The notes under the pieces: model-generated
The model's database searches: none
What the model was told of the DNA's origin: nothing
Seen by the model: the letters and a program-made list of their open reading frames with translations, nothing else
Position numbers and translations under genes: made by a program
In this document: one piece after another, positions 52,843 through 61,910 of the stretch
How the letters are laid out: each line of letters begins with the position of its first letter
Position numbering within the stretch: position 1 is the stretch's first letter
Assembly (NCBI RefSeq): GCF_900114495.1
Contig: NZ_FOZI01000001.1
Location: 763,469-827,468, forward strand
Source: Dyella sp. OK004
GTDB lineage: Bacteria > Pseudomonadota > Gammaproteobacteria > Xanthomonadales > Rhodanobacteraceae
Reading direction: 5' to 3'
Length of the DNA: 64,000 bases

Positions 52843-54042
52843 CCGCTCACCCTGATCCGCCGCCAACAGGTCAGCCGGCAACGGCACCATATCCATGCCA
52901 CGTGCAAACACCATGGCCTGGAAACGCTCGCCCATCTGATCCGGCAGGGTAAGACGCTTCACCTGCTGCGATAGCCGGTAGCGCGTCGCTTCGTCATCGG
53001 TCTCGGTGTAGGCCTGCTCGAACACCTCTTGCAGGCCGGCGGCGATCAGGAAATGCGCCTGCGGCAGATAGGCGGCGACACCAAAGCCGGCCTGGTTACC
53101 GGCTTCGGCCAGTGCAGTGAAATCCACGGACGCCGTAAGGTCGTTGAGACCGGGCAGATATAGCGGATCGTTGTGTGCATGGTGGCGGTAGTGCGCCATC
53201 AGCGTGCCGTCGGTACGGCCGGGCTGGTAGAACTCGCGCCGCACGTAACCGTAGTCAATGAAAAGCATGATGCCGCTTGTGAGCGATGCGGCCACCGCCT
53301 GCATCCAGTAGGGCAATTGCGGCAGGATCTCGGAGCGATAGCTATCCGCGAATTCGGTCTCTATATCGCGCTCGACGTGACGTACCGCACCGGAAACCAG
53401 CGCGTCGGCCGGACGATCCGTGCGCATCAGGCGTCCCTCGCCATCGAGCGCTACGTATTCCTCATAGACCTCGCCGTCGCGCATGGAAAATCGTGTCGTC
53501 GGCAAGGCGTCGATCACTTCATTGGCGAACAGCACGCCTTGCCAGTCTTCTTCCGGCGGGCGATCCAGCCATTGCACACCTGCGAACAGCGCGGGAGGTA
53601 AAGCGGCAGCCAGGCGTTCGTGCTGGCGCTCACGCAGGTCCGCACTCGGCTCAAGGATCAAGTAACGGTGTGGCGCGGCGTTCTCCGCATGCAGTGCCAA
53701 CAGCACGGCTTCCGCGAACGCTCCGCTGCCGCCGCCCAGCTCCAGGAAATCGGCCGTCTCGCCGAGCATTTCCAATACCGGCTCTACGACCTTCGCCACG
53801 CAGCGGGCGAACAATGGCCCCAGTTCGGGCGCGGTGACGAAATCGCCAGCCTCGCCGAACTTGGTCGCGCCCGCGCTGTAGTAGCCCAGCCCCGGCATAT
53901 AGAGGCAACGCTCCATGTATTGCGAGAACGGCATCGGCCCGTGTGAGGCGATCTCTTCGCGCAGGCGCTGCAATAGACGGTCGGAGTGCTCGCGCTCTTC
54001 GGCACCCGGGGCAGGCAGACGGGATGACTTGCTTGGATTCAT
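52837..54042 (-). CDS. MidA/NDUFAF7-type SAM-dependent methyltransferase (DUF185)
   Basis: The S-adenosylmethionine site is FLELGGGSGAFAEAVL (about 98-113). Family blocks include MPFSQYMERCLYMPGLGYYSAG, GDFVTAPELGPLFAR, VLFANEVIDALPTTRF and IDYGYVRREFY. The eukaryotic relative methylates an arginine of complex I subunit NDUFS2; the bacterial target is unknown. The length is 401 aa. It ends against the YfhO-like gene (6-bp overlap). Confidence 0.9.
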   Translation of the reverse strand: MNPSKSSRLPAPGAEEREHSDRLLQRLREEIASHGPMPFSQYMERCLYMPGLGYYSAGATKFGEAGDFVTAPELGPLFARCVAKVVEPVLEMLGETADFLELGGGSGAFAEAVLLALHAENAAPHRYLILEPSADLRERQHERLAAALPPALFAGVQWLDRPPEEDWQGVLFANEVIDALPTTRFSMRDGEVYEEYVALDGEGRLMRTDRPADALVSGAVRHVERDIETEFADSYRSEILPQLPYWMQAVAASLTSGIMLFIDYGYVRREFYQPGRTDGTLMAHYRHHAHNDPLYLPGLNDLTASVDFTALAEAGNQAGFGVAAYLPQAHFLIAAGLQEVFEQAYTETDDEATRYRLSQQVKRLTLPDQMGERFQAMVFARGMDMVPLPADLLAADQGERL

Positions 54043-54101
54043 CCCGCCAAGGATAGCCGAAGCGGCCCTTCACTCCCTCGGCGGAGAGAGGGGCTGGCCG
54101 G

Positions 54102-56294
54102 TCAAAAGTCCTTCTGCAGACTCAGATACAACCCGCGCCGCGGCCCGAACTGCGGCGCACCCACACCGATGCCGGTGCCGTCGCGCAGCTGGTAGGTACG
54201 ATCCAGCGCGTTGATGACCGCCAATTGCGTATGCAGCGTGCCCACGCTGTCGAAGTTGAAGTCGTGCGACAGGCTCAGGTTGAGCTGGAAGTAGTCCGGC
54301 ATCGAGTCGCCGTTCGGCACGGCGCCGCCACGGCGCAGGCCGCTGCCGTAGAGATAGTTCGCGCCCACCTTGGTGGCACCGTCGATGGCATAGCTGATGC
54401 CACCCGACGAGGTGTACCTCTGGTCGTGGTCGAGGTGGATGTAGTTGTTGTCGATATAGGCGAGATCGTCGACCGAGAAGTTGTACTGGCTGGTGAGGAC
54501 TTTCTTGCCCATCGAACGGTTGTAGGCAAAATTGAAGTAGGCGGAGATCGGACCCTCATCGTAGTTCGCAGTGAACTCGACGCCACCGATATGGCCACGC
54601 GCATAGTTGAAGGTGGAGTACACCAGCGCAGCGCCGAACTGCCCCTCGTCCTGCAGACGAGTCACCTTGCGGTAGTAGGTATCCAGACCGAGGGTCAGTG
54701 CGGGGGTAACGTTCTGCGCGATGCCAGCGTCGAAATAGTCCGAGCGCTCCGACAGCGGCGTGGCGTTGCCCGGATTGGACACGGCGTTAGTGGTGCCATC
54801 GAACTTGGCGATATTGGAGATGGTAACCATCTCCGTCGCCGGCGGCGTGAAGTAGCGCGAGTAGCCGGCATGCACTGTCGTGCTGTCCGTGGCCTGATAA
54901 ACCACACCCAGGCGCGGACTCAGCTGGCTCTCGGTGCGCGCCAGCGTGTACTTGTCGCCGCGCACGCCGTAGTTCACCGTCCACTTCTCGCCGATGCTCC
55001 ATTCGTCCTGCACATAGGCAGACCAGGTTTTCGCAGTCAGGCGGTTGTTGTCGATGATGTTGAACGGCGTGGTGCTGGCCTGGTTGCCGTTGGCATCCAC
55101 CGGAAAGACCCAGGCGTTGTTGCCGCTGCTGGCGTGCTCGAAGCTGCCGTAGACGCCGTAGCGCAAGGTGTTGTTGTCGCCGATCGGCGTGGCGAAATCC
55201 GCCTGCAGCGTGCTGGCCCGATTGGTGCGCGTGACGTCGGAAGCGACACCCTTGAACATCAGGTCGCCGATAAAGTCCGGCTGGAAATTCACGCTGGTGT
55301 AGCGCTGCCCCACCGACACCTGATAGTCCGTGCTGCCCAGCTTGCCTTGCAGTGCAAGCACACCGAAGCGCGTCTTTTCCCGCTGCTGTTCGTTGAGCTT
55401 GGCCGAGTCGAAGTCGACCGTGTCGAGATAACCGAACTGCGGCGTCTGGTTCGGATTGTTCGGCACCTGGAAGCGGTTGTTGCTGACACCGAACAGAAAA
55501 CTCAATCGGGTCTCGTTGTTGATCAGGTACGAGATGTCGCCGAAGGCCTTCACCTGATTGGTGTGATCGTGGATCGGCTTGCGGCTGGAGGTCGGGTTCT
55601 CGATACCGACATCGTTTTCAAGATAGTTGGCCGTGAAGAAACCGCTCCACGCGCCGCTGCTGCCCCACACCGAAGCATTGGGATTGAGCGTGCCGAACGA
55701 ACCGCCGGTGATGCCGACACTGCCGCCGTTGCCCAGGTCATGACCGCTCTTGGTGGTGATGTCCACCACCGCCGCCGTGCGCAGGCCGTACTGCGCCGGC
55801 AGCGCGCCGTCGAGCAGCTTGACGTTCTTGATGGTGCGCGCGTCCAGCGATTGGCCGAAGCCGGAAATCGATTCGGGAATGATCACGCCATTGATGCGGT
55901 ATTGCAGGTTCGCGTGATCACCGCGCACATGCAGTCCGCCGTACGAATCCTGCACGACGCCCGGCGCCTGCAGGATCACTTGGTTCAGCCGCGTCGATTC
56001 GCCCAGCGGCATGGCCTGGATCGCCTTCTGGTCGATCACGTACTGACTGCTGCCGGTATCCGGCGACAGTGCATTGCGTGCCTGATCCAGCGCCGCCGTC
56101 ACATCGATCGCGCCCAGTTGCTGGACCTTGTTCGCTGGCTTGTTGCGGGTAGCGCCACTCGCGGCATCCGCCGGAGCGTCGTCTTTCACGGAAGGGCTGG
56201 CGGTATCGGGGGTTTGCGCGGTGGGTTCCGTCGCATGCGCAGATACGGCAGCCAACGCGGCGGCAAGACTGAAGGCAAGCAGAGTGGGCTTCAT
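54102..56294 (-). CDS. TonB-dependent outer-membrane receptor
   Basis: It has a signal peptide (residues 1-22, ending SAHATEP), then an Asp/Ala-rich spacer, the plug domain (VILQAPGVVQDSYGGLHVRGDHANLQYRINGVIIPESISGFGQSLDARTIKNVKLLDGALPAQYG) and a 22-strand barrel ending in Phe (LYLSLQKDF), the outer-membrane insertion signal. There is no STN signalling domain. The ligand is unknown. A GTTATAAC palindrome 37-50 bp upstream of the ATG resembles a Zur-type half site, which would suggest zinc uptake. No TonB or transporter gene is adjacent. Confidence 0.9.
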   Translation of the reverse strand: MKPTLLAFSLAAALAAVSAHATEPTAQTPDTASPSVKDDAPADAASGATRNKPANKVQQLGAIDVTAALDQARNALSPDTGSSQYVIDQKAIQAMPLGESTRLNQVILQAPGVVQDSYGGLHVRGDHANLQYRINGVIIPESISGFGQSLDARTIKNVKLLDGALPAQYGLRTAAVVDITTKSGHDLGNGGSVGITGGSFGTLNPNASVWGSSGAWSGFFTANYLENDVGIENPTSSRKPIHDHTNQVKAFGDISYLINNETRLSFLFGVSNNRFQVPNNPNQTPQFGYLDTVDFDSAKLNEQQREKTRFGVLALQGKLGSTDYQVSVGQRYTSVNFQPDFIGDLMFKGVASDVTRTNRASTLQADFATPIGDNNTLRYGVYGSFEHASSGNNAWVFPVDANGNQASTTPFNIIDNNRLTAKTWSAYVQDEWSIGEKWTVNYGVRGDKYTLARTESQLSPRLGVVYQATDSTTVHAGYSRYFTPPATEMVTISNIAKFDGTTNAVSNPGNATPLSERSDYFDAGIAQNVTPALTLGLDTYYRKVTRLQDEGQFGAALVYSTFNYARGHIGGVEFTANYDEGPISAYFNFAYNRSMGKKVLTSQYNFSVDDLAYIDNNYIHLDHDQRYTSSGGISYAIDGATKVGANYLYGSGLRRGGAVPNGDSMPDYFQLNLSLSHDFNFDSVGTLHTQLAVINALDRTYQLRDGTGIGVGAPQFGPRRGLYLSLQKDF

Positions 56295-56330
56295 CGGGGA
56301 CTCGGGCGGGAAGGGGGCTGTGTTTTTCGA

Positions 56331-56344
56331 TACGTTATAACATT
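56331..56344. promoter_or_regulatory. Zur-like palindrome upstream of the TonB receptor
   Basis: TACGTTATAACATT centres on the perfect 8-bp palindrome GTTATAAC and differs at two positions from the symmetric AATGTTATAACATT. Zinc-uptake repressor boxes in gammaproteobacteria share the GTTATA/TATAAC core. The position 37-50 bp upstream of the receptor start suits an operator. The assignment is tentative. Confidence 0.35.
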
Positions 56345-56532
56345 GCCATTGAACCAAGCTCAACGCCTGCCCCAGAAGTCACCCTCTGCGTCGCATAATC
56401 TTGCGAAAACAATCGTCTGCGGACGTCCAAACACCCCAACCTGACCGATACCGCTCTCCCCCAGCCCCCACTCGCCATATTTTCATCAAAGCCACCTAGA
56501 CTCCCTTGCGCGCGACCGTCAGGAGCTCCCGC

Positions 56533-57249
56533 ATGACCGAGGGCAACAAGCAGCTTCCCGCCGTGATCGGTGCGGACGAACACAGCCGCATCACCCAGGC
56601 GATCCTGGATTTCGTCAGTCAGATCCCGCACAGCAAGGTGGACACCAGCAGCGATCCCGAGGCCGAGGCTCGCAAGCTGGCCAATCGCGCAGCACAACGC
56701 GCCGCGCTCACCGCCGGCTCGCTGGCGCTGCCGCCGGGGCCGCTGGGCTGGCTTACCGTGCTGCCCGAGCTGATCGCCATCTGGAAAATCCAGGCACAAA
56801 TGGTCAGCGATATCGCCGCCGCTTACGGCAAACACCCCGCGCTGGGCCGCGAGCAGATGCTGTGGTGCCTGTTCCGTCACACCGCCGCGCAGGCGTTTCG
56901 CGATCTGGTGGTGCGCATGGGCGATCGCCTGCTGTTCCGGCGCATGTCCTACGCGGTGGCCGAGCGCGTCGCCAAACGCATCGGCGTGAAAGTCACCCAG
57001 CGCACCGTTGGCAAAGGTCTGTCGCGCTGGCTGCCGGTAGTGGGCGCGCTTGGCGTCGGCGCCTACGCGTACTACGACACCGGACAGGTCGCGAGTACGG
57101 CGATCGCCATGTTCGGCGGCGATTTCGATACGGAAGTCGATGAGGCTCCAACAGCCGTCCTGCCGAAGGAGCACCCCAAGCGCGGCGTGGTGCACACTGT
57201 CGGCCGTGTCGCGCGCAAAGTGGTCAAGCGCGAGCATCCGCCCAAATAG
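56533..57249 (+). CDS. EcsC-like protein
   Basis: This 238-aa protein has a hydrophobic hairpin (LTAGSLALPPGPLGWLTVLPELIAIWKIQAQMVSDIAAAYG) and a second hydrophobic stretch (WLPVVGALGVGAYAYYDT), a pattern seen in the EcsC family. EcsC proteins are poorly understood; the founding member accompanies an ABC transporter in Bacillus. The ATG at 56533 is preceded by AGGAG. It stands alone between the TonB receptor and folM. Confidence 0.7.
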   Translation: MTEGNKQLPAVIGADEHSRITQAILDFVSQIPHSKVDTSSDPEAEARKLANRAAQRAALTAGSLALPPGPLGWLTVLPELIAIWKIQAQMVSDIAAAYGKHPALGREQMLWCLFRHTAAQAFRDLVVRMGDRLLFRRMSYAVAERVAKRIGVKVTQRTVGKGLSRWLPVVGALGVGAYAYYDTGQVASTAIAMFGGDFDTEVDEAPTAVLPKEHPKRGVVHTVGRVARKVVKREHPPK

Positions 57250-57334
57250 CTGCACTTCGCGTGCGCCTGCGGGATGACGCCCCAGGCGCTTTGCGGCAAG
57301 CTGCGCGCTGATCCGACGCACGCAGGAGCCGCGC

Positions 57335-58081
57335 ATGAACTCACACCAGGAACGTCCGGTCGCGCTGATTACCGGCGCCGGCAAACGGGTGGGCGCGGAG
57401 ATCGCACGCACGCTGCATGCGGCAGGCTATGACCTCGCCCTGCACTGCCGCCGCTCGGTCGACGAAGCCGGCGCGCTTGCTGCCGAACTGGAGCAGCGAC
57501 GCTCGAACAGCACCCTGGTGCTGCAGGCGGAGCTCGCCGATCTCGATGCCTTGCCAGCGCTGGTCGATACCACTGTCGCGCAATTCGGCCGTCTCGACGC
57601 ACTCGTCAACAACGCGTCCGCGTTCTACCCGACACCGATCGGCACGGCGACATCCGCACAATGGAACGAGCTGTTCGCCTCCAATGCACAGGCGCCATTC
57701 TTTCTGGCACAGGCCGCCGTGCCTGCCTTGCGCGAGTCGCGCGGCGCCATCGTCAACCTAGTCGACATTTACGCGGAACTACCGCTCGCCAGGCACCCGG
57801 TTTATTGCATGGCGAAAGCTGCGCTGGCCGCCATGACACGATCACTCGCGCTCGATCTCGGCCCCGACATCCGCGTCAACGGCATCGCACCTGGTGCTGT
57901 GATGTGGCCCAGCGACGGCAAACCCTACGACGATCAGCAAGCCATGCTCGCGCGCACGCCGCTGCAACGCGCTGGCTCGCCGCACGATGTCGCCGGCGCC
58001 GTGCTGTGGCTGCTACGCGACGCGCCCTTTGTCACCGGACAGATCATCCGCATCGACGGCGGTCGCTCGCTCGCCGTATAA
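57335..58081 (+). CDS. folM: Pteridine reductase FolM-like short-chain dehydrogenase
   Basis: The N-terminal NADPH motif is TGAGKRVG (13-20), with Arg replacing the usual central Gly; TGxxxRxG marks pteridine reductases such as PTR1 and FolM. The family has NNASAFYPTP, and the catalytic YCMAK gives YxxxK. It reduces dihydromonapterin or dihydrobiopterin using NADPH. At 248 aa it is typical. It lies close to folK and folB on the opposite strand, supporting a pterin role. Confidence 0.9.
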   Translation: MNSHQERPVALITGAGKRVGAEIARTLHAAGYDLALHCRRSVDEAGALAAELEQRRSNSTLVLQAELADLDALPALVDTTVAQFGRLDALVNNASAFYPTPIGTATSAQWNELFASNAQAPFFLAQAAVPALRESRGAIVNLVDIYAELPLARHPVYCMAKAALAAMTRSLALDLGPDIRVNGIAPGAVMWPSDGKPYDDQQAMLARTPLQRAGSPHDVAGAVLWLLRDAPFVTGQIIRIDGGRSLAV

Positions 58082-58086
58082 AAAAA

Positions 58087-58111
58087 GGGCGGCATCGCTG
58101 CCGCCCTTTTT
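58087..58111. terminator. Bidirectional terminator between folM and DUF6159 gene
   Basis: GGGCGGCA (58087-58094) pairs with TGCCGCCC (58099-58106) around TCGC, flanked by a run of A on the left and five T on the right. It begins 5 bp after the folM stop and serves the convergent gene too. Confidence 0.92.
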
Positions 58112-58130
58112 CATCGTGTCACCGCTGAGT

Positions 58131-58985
58131 TCAGCTCTTCGGCTGGAACGCCCGCTCCAGCAGCGCCTGATCGAAACCGCCGCCGACCTTGCCTTCTTCC
58201 GCGTACTGATACAGCGCAGCGGCATAGATGCCCTGCAGCGAAGCCTGGATCAACGCGAGCAGCGTGAAGCTGATCACCACCACCGCGATGACCGCAATCA
58301 ACACGGCGGCCGATTGCATGCTCGCTGCTGCCACGACCAGGCCCACGGCGAGCAATGCCGCGACAAAGGTAACGATGCCGAACACCACGCCGAGACCGGC
58401 GTTGCCGATCAGGTTCTCGCCCCAGGTCTGCTTGAGCAGTTCCACGCTGCGCTTCACCGCGTCCATCGGACCGATGTCCTGGCTGGCCAGTACCGGCACC
58501 ACCAGGAAAGTAGCCACGGTCCAGGCCAGGCCGAGGAAGCCGGCAACCAGGCGACCGATCAGCCCCAGGCGCTCCTGCAATGCACGCAGCACCAGACCCA
58601 CCGTGGCTGCGATCAGCGCGTAGCCGAAGATGCTGACCACGCGCGACTTCGCCACCGCGAAACCGGCCTCAAGACTGGTGGGCTCCCCACGCAGCCGCTG
58701 CAGCGCCGCGCCAGCCAACGCGGTATTGAAGAAGATGATCACGAAGTACTGCACCAGATAAAACACGAACAGCGCCGCATAGGCACCGACGGAAAGCCCG
58801 CGCTCACCCACGCCCGCGCGCTCCGCGCCCATCATCGCCATGCCGATCGGGATCAAAAAGCTTGCCGCCACCAGCAGACAGCAAAGACCCGACAGCAACG
58901 GGAACATCATCAGCGACTTGTCGGAACGCAGTACCGCCGCGCTCGACCTCATCAGACTCCAACTACGTGCGAACTTCCCAGCCAT
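58131..58985 (-). CDS. DUF6159 family membrane protein
   Basis: This 284-aa protein has six or more membrane helices (MMFPLLSGLCCLLVAASFLIP, AALFVFYLVQYFVIIFFNTAL, LVAGFLGLAWTVATFLVVPVL, VVFGIVTFVAALLAVGLVVAA and others). It has the family opening KFARSWSLMRSSAAVLRSDKSLMMFP and the soluble motif QDIGPMDAVKRSVELLKQTWGENLIGN. The function is unknown. I chose ATG 58985 over 59030 because family proteins begin near MAGKFARSW. It follows folK by 73 bp on the same strand. Confidence 0.8.
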   Translation of the reverse strand: MAGKFARSWSLMRSSAAVLRSDKSLMMFPLLSGLCCLLVAASFLIPIGMAMMGAERAGVGERGLSVGAYAALFVFYLVQYFVIIFFNTALAGAALQRLRGEPTSLEAGFAVAKSRVVSIFGYALIAATVGLVLRALQERLGLIGRLVAGFLGLAWTVATFLVVPVLASQDIGPMDAVKRSVELLKQTWGENLIGNAGLGVVFGIVTFVAALLAVGLVVAAASMQSAAVLIAVIAVVVISFTLLALIQASLQGIYAAALYQYAEEGKVGGGFDQALLERAFQPKS

Positions 58986-59058
58986 GCCCCCTACCTCATT
59001 CCGTGGTGATTGAGGTGCGTGTTCTAGCACCCGCGCGTGATGGGCGATAGTGCGAGGT

Positions 59059-59541
59059 TCAGAGCGGCTCAGGTGTCAGCAGCTCGTGCTCAGCCGGGAA
59101 CGCCGCCCACAGCGCCGCCATGCGTTCGCCGCTTACGGGATGGCGCAGCTCCGGGGCGATGTCGGCGATGGGACGCAGCACAAAGGCGTGCTTCAGCTCC
59201 TTGCGTGGGATCTCCAGATGCCCCGCGCCCTGCCGCACCAGGTCGTCGTACAGCACGATGTCCACGTCGAGCGTGCGGTCCGCATAACGAGGCACATCGC
59301 GGCGGCGGCCATGGCGGTCTTCCAGCGCATGCAGCCAGTCGTTCAAGGCTTCCGGCGAAAGATCGGTATCCAGCCCCACCGCGAGGTTGACGAAATCCGG
59401 CCCGTCGAACCCCACCGATTTACTGCGATAGGCCGGCGACACCACGATCGCACCAAAGCGCGCGCGCAACTCATCCAGCGCGGCACGCAGGTAGCGTTGC
59501 GGCTCGATATTGGAGCCGAGACTCAAATAGGCGCGCGCCAT
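59059..59541 (-). CDS. folK: Hydroxymethyldihydropterin pyrophosphokinase
   Basis: FolK transfers pyrophosphate from ATP to 6-hydroxymethyl-dihydropterin in folate synthesis. It has the N-terminal YLSLGSNI, SPAYRSKSVGFDGPDFVNLAV, and the signature RYADRTLDVDIVLYDD, then IPRKELKHAFVLRPIADIAP. The length of 160 aa is standard. Its start overlaps the folB stop by one base (TGATG), so the enzymes for successive pathway steps are translationally coupled. Confidence 0.96.
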   Translation of the reverse strand: MARAYLSLGSNIEPQRYLRAALDELRARFGAIVVSPAYRSKSVGFDGPDFVNLAVGLDTDLSPEALNDWLHALEDRHGRRRDVPRYADRTLDVDIVLYDDLVRQGAGHLEIPRKELKHAFVLRPIADIAPELRHPVSGERMAALWAAFPAEHELLTPEPL

Positions 59542-59900
59542 CAGTCCGGCCGCTGCCCGCGTTCGATGCGTACTCCCACCGCCTTGGAGCCACGCACTGC
59601 TCCGGGCTTGGAGAGTTTCAGGCGTACCCAGCTCACCCCGAATTCTTCGCGGATGATGGCGGCGCAGCGCTCCGCCAGCGTCTCCACCAGGCCGAAGCTG
59701 GAGGCGCCGACGTAATCGATCAGGCGCTTGGACACATCCTTGTAGTTGAGCGTGTCGGCGATGTCGTCCGTCGCGGCGGGACGGGTGTTGTCGAACGCCA
59801 TCTCGATATCGAACGACAAGGTCTGGCGCACGCGCCGCTCCCAGTCGTAGATGCCGATGACGGTGTCGATGCGCAGGTCTTCGATGAAAACGATATCCAT
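59541..59900 (-). CDS. folB: Dihydroneopterin aldolase
   Basis: FolB cleaves dihydroneopterin to the substrate of FolK. It opens MDIVFIEDLRIDTVIGIYDWERRVRQTLSFDIEM, has the catalytic Glu in GIYDWE, then ADTLNYKDVSKRLIDYV and FGLVETLAERCA with the C-terminal KPGAVRGSKAVGVRIER. The length is 119 aa. It lies 41 bp downstream of tsaD and is followed by folK with a 1-bp overlap. Confidence 0.96.
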   Translation of the reverse strand: MDIVFIEDLRIDTVIGIYDWERRVRQTLSFDIEMAFDNTRPAATDDIADTLNYKDVSKRLIDYVGASSFGLVETLAERCAAIIREEFGVSWVRLKLSKPGAVRGSKAVGVRIERGQRPD

Positions 59901-59941
59901 GCGGTTAGGGTCGGCAAGAAGCCGCCCCGATGCAAGCGCCG

Positions 59942-60994
59942 TTACACGGCGGCTGGCAGGCTTTCCAGATCCCAGCGCGGAAATACCTGCACCGTTTCAT
60001 CCTGATGCTGGCCATGGGCCAGGCGGATGGCGCCGGCCAGGGCGATCATCGCGCCGTTGTCGGTGCAGAATTCCAGTCGCGGGAAATACACGCGAAAGCC
60101 TTCCTTCGCCCCGGCCTCCGCCAGCTCCTCGCGCAGGCGCTTGTTGGCGCCCACGCCGCCGGCAATCACTAGCCGCCTGGCGCCGGAGGCCTGCAGCGCG
60201 CGGCGACACTTGATCGCCAGGGTGTCGACGATGGCTTCCTCGAAGCCGCGTGCGATGTCCGCGCGGGTCTGCTCGCTCTTGTCCGACTGCTGCCAGGCCA
60301 GCAGCACCTGGGTCTTCAAGCCCGAAAAGCTGAAATCCAGCCCCGGCCGGTCGGTCATGGGCCGGGAGAAACGGAACACACCCGGTCTGCCCTGCTGTGC
60401 CAGTGCGGCCAGCGCCGGGCCGCCTGGATATGGCAAGCCCATCATCTTGGCGGTCTTGTCGAAGGCCTCGCCGGCCGCATCGTCCAGCGTGTCGCCCAGA
60501 ATGCGGTACTGCCCGACACCCTTCACTTCCACCAGCATGGAATGGCCGCCGGACACCAGCAGGGCCACGAACGGCGGCTCGGGCGGGTCATCTTCCAGCA
60601 ACGGGGCCAGCAGATGGCCCTCCATGTGGTGCACACCGATGGCTGGCACCCCCAGCGCCCAGGCCATAGCCCGTGCCGCCGCCGCCCCCACCAGCAGGGC
60701 ACCGACCAGACCGGGGCCGGCGGTGTAAGCTACGCCGCCCAGGTCCTGCGGGGTCAGGCCGGCTTCGGCCAGGGCCTCGCGCACCAATGGCAGCAGCTTG
60801 CGTACGTGGTCGCGACTGGCCAGCTCCGGCACCACACCGCCGTAGTCGGCATGCAGCTTGATCTGGCTGTAAAGCGCGTGGGAAAGCAGCCCGCGGCCCG
60901 GCGCAGCCGGCTCCCAGCGCAGCAGGGCCACGCCGGTTTCGTCGCAGGATGTCTCGATGCCCAGAATGGGCTTTGAAAATTGCTTCGTGTCCAC
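59942..60994 (-). CDS. tsaD: tRNA threonylcarbamoyladenosine transferase TsaD
   Basis: TsaD transfers threonylcarbamoyl to A37 of ANN-decoding tRNAs with TsaB, TsaC and TsaE. It has [14 protein letters not shown], metal-binding HMEGH (H123, H127), GGHSMLVEV and [17 protein letters not shown] chose the GTG at 60994, giving 350 aa (E. coli 337). The in-frame ATG at 61051 would overlap the divergent rpsU start. The rpsU promoter lies in the first 8 codons of tsaD. folB and folK follow on the same strand. Confidence 0.95.
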   Translation of the reverse strand: MDTKQFSKPILGIETSCDETGVALLRWEPAAPGRGLLSHALYSQIKLHADYGGVVPELASRDHVRKLLPLVREALAEAGLTPQDLGGVAYTAGPGLVGALLVGAAAARAMAWALGVPAIGVHHMEGHLLAPLLEDDPPEPPFVALLVSGGHSMLVEVKGVGQYRILGDTLDDAAGEAFDKTAKMMGLPYPGGPALAALAQQGRPGVFRFSRPMTDRPGLDFSFSGLKTQVLLAWQQSDKSEQTRADIARGFEEAIVDTLAIKCRRALQASGARRLVIAGGVGANKRLREELAEAGAKEGFRVYFPRLEFCTDNGAMIALAGAIRLAHGQHQDETVQVFPRWDLESLPAAV

Positions 60995-61002
60995 GCTATA
61001 CT
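60973..61002 (+). promoter_or_regulatory. Candidate sigma-70 promoter of rpsU
   Basis: TTGAAA (60973-60978) and TATACT (60997-61002) are separated by 18 nt and match five of six consensus bases each. The promoter overlaps the 5' end of tsaD on the opposite strand and gives a leader of about 40 nt before rpsU. Confidence 0.65.
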
Positions 61003-61049
61003 TCGCGGCTCGCCCGATCAGACGGGCTAGTTTACCATTCGGAGTTTCC

Positions 61050-61265
61050 ATGCCCAGCGTAAAAGTTCGCGAGAACGAGCCGTTCGAGCTTGCCCTGCGT
61101 CGGTTCAAGCGCACCTGCGAAAAGGCCGGCGTTCTGGCCGAGACCCGCAAGCGCGAGTTCTATGAAAAGCCGACCCAGGAGCGCAAGCGCAAGCGTGCCG
61201 CCGCGGTGAAGCGTCACCTGCGTCGTCTCTCGCGCGACACTTCGCGTCGTACCCGCCTGTACTGA
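61050..61265 (+). CDS. rpsU: 30S ribosomal protein S21
   Basis: S21 is a small basic protein needed for mRNA binding by the 30S subunit. The 71-aa sequence ([27 protein letters not shown] opening and a Lys/Arg-rich second half) is the family standard. The ATG at 61050 has GGAG at 61041-61044. In the classical order dnaG follows rpsU; here yqeY follows and dnaG lies about 2 kb further. Confidence 0.98.
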   Translation: MPSVKVRENEPFELALRRFKRTCEKAGVLAETRKREFYEKPTQERKRKRAAAVKRHLRRLSRDTSRRTRLY

Positions 61266-61390
61266 GCCTTTCGTCCGCCCAGCGGACGATCCAGAGTGCA
61301 GGCGCCACCGGCGCCCAGCCTCAAGGTTACAGACACGGCCCGGCAGCTGGCGCGTTTATCCGCCGCCGCTGCCTTCCGCTTCAACATAGG

Positions 61391-61420
61391 CCGGCGTTGC
61401 CCTGTGCAACGCCGGCTTTA
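61391..61420 (+). terminator. Hairpin terminator after rpsU
   Basis: GCCGGCGTTGC (61391-61401) pairs with GCAACGCCGGC (61407-61417) around a 5-nt loop and is followed by TTTA. It lies between rpsU and yqeY, 126 bp after the rpsU stop. Confidence 0.7.
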
Positions 61421-61458
61421 TGCGTTTCCTTCACGCCACCACCCCGACGGAGAGTGAC

Positions 61459-61905
61459 ATGTCCCTCAAGCAGCAGCTCACCGAAGACATGAAGACCGCC
61501 ATGCGCGGCGGCGACAAGCAGCGCCTGGCGGTGATCCGCCTCATGCTGGCCGCGGTCAAGCAGCGCGAAGTGGACGAGCGCATCGAGCTGGACGATGCCC
61601 AGACCCTGGCCGTGCTGGAAAAGATGCTCAAACAGCGCCGCGACTCGATCAGCCAGTACGACGCCGCCAACCGCACTGACCTGGCCGACATCGAGCGCGC
61701 CGAGATGGTGGTGATCGAGGCCTACCTGCCGGCCAAGCTCAGCGACGAGGAAGTCGACGCGCTGATCACCGCCGCCATCGCCGACACCGGCGCCAGCACC
61801 GCCCGCGACATGGGCAAGGTGGTCGCCGCCGTGAAGGAAAAGGCTGCCGGCCGCGCCGACATGGGCGCCGTCTCGGCACGCATCAAGGCGCGCCTGGCGG
61901 GTTAA
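61459..61905 (+). CDS. yqeY: GatB/YqeY domain protein
   Basis: This 148-aa protein is almost wholly the YqeY helical domain (LKQQLTEDMKTAMRGGDKQRLAVIRLMLAAVKQREVDER, then DIERAEMVVIEAYLPAKLSDEEVDALI and ARDMGKVVAAVKEKAAGRADMGAVSARIK). YqeY resembles the tRNA-binding tail of GatB and often sits next to rpsU, but its role is unclear. The ATG at 61459 has GGAGAG upstream. It ends 5 bp before a convergent small gene. Confidence 0.93.
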   Translation: MSLKQQLTEDMKTAMRGGDKQRLAVIRLMLAAVKQREVDERIELDDAQTLAVLEKMLKQRRDSISQYDAANRTDLADIERAEMVVIEAYLPAKLSDEEVDALITAAIADTGASTARDMGKVVAAVKEKAAGRADMGAVSARIKARLAG

Positions 61906-61910
61906 CCGCT

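Noticed and set aside
54225-56444. Very long open frame (about 740 codons) on the plus strand opposite the TonB-dependent receptor
   Set aside because: It runs antisense through the receptor, has no family resemblance or ribosome site, and reflects the codon bias of GC-rich DNA.
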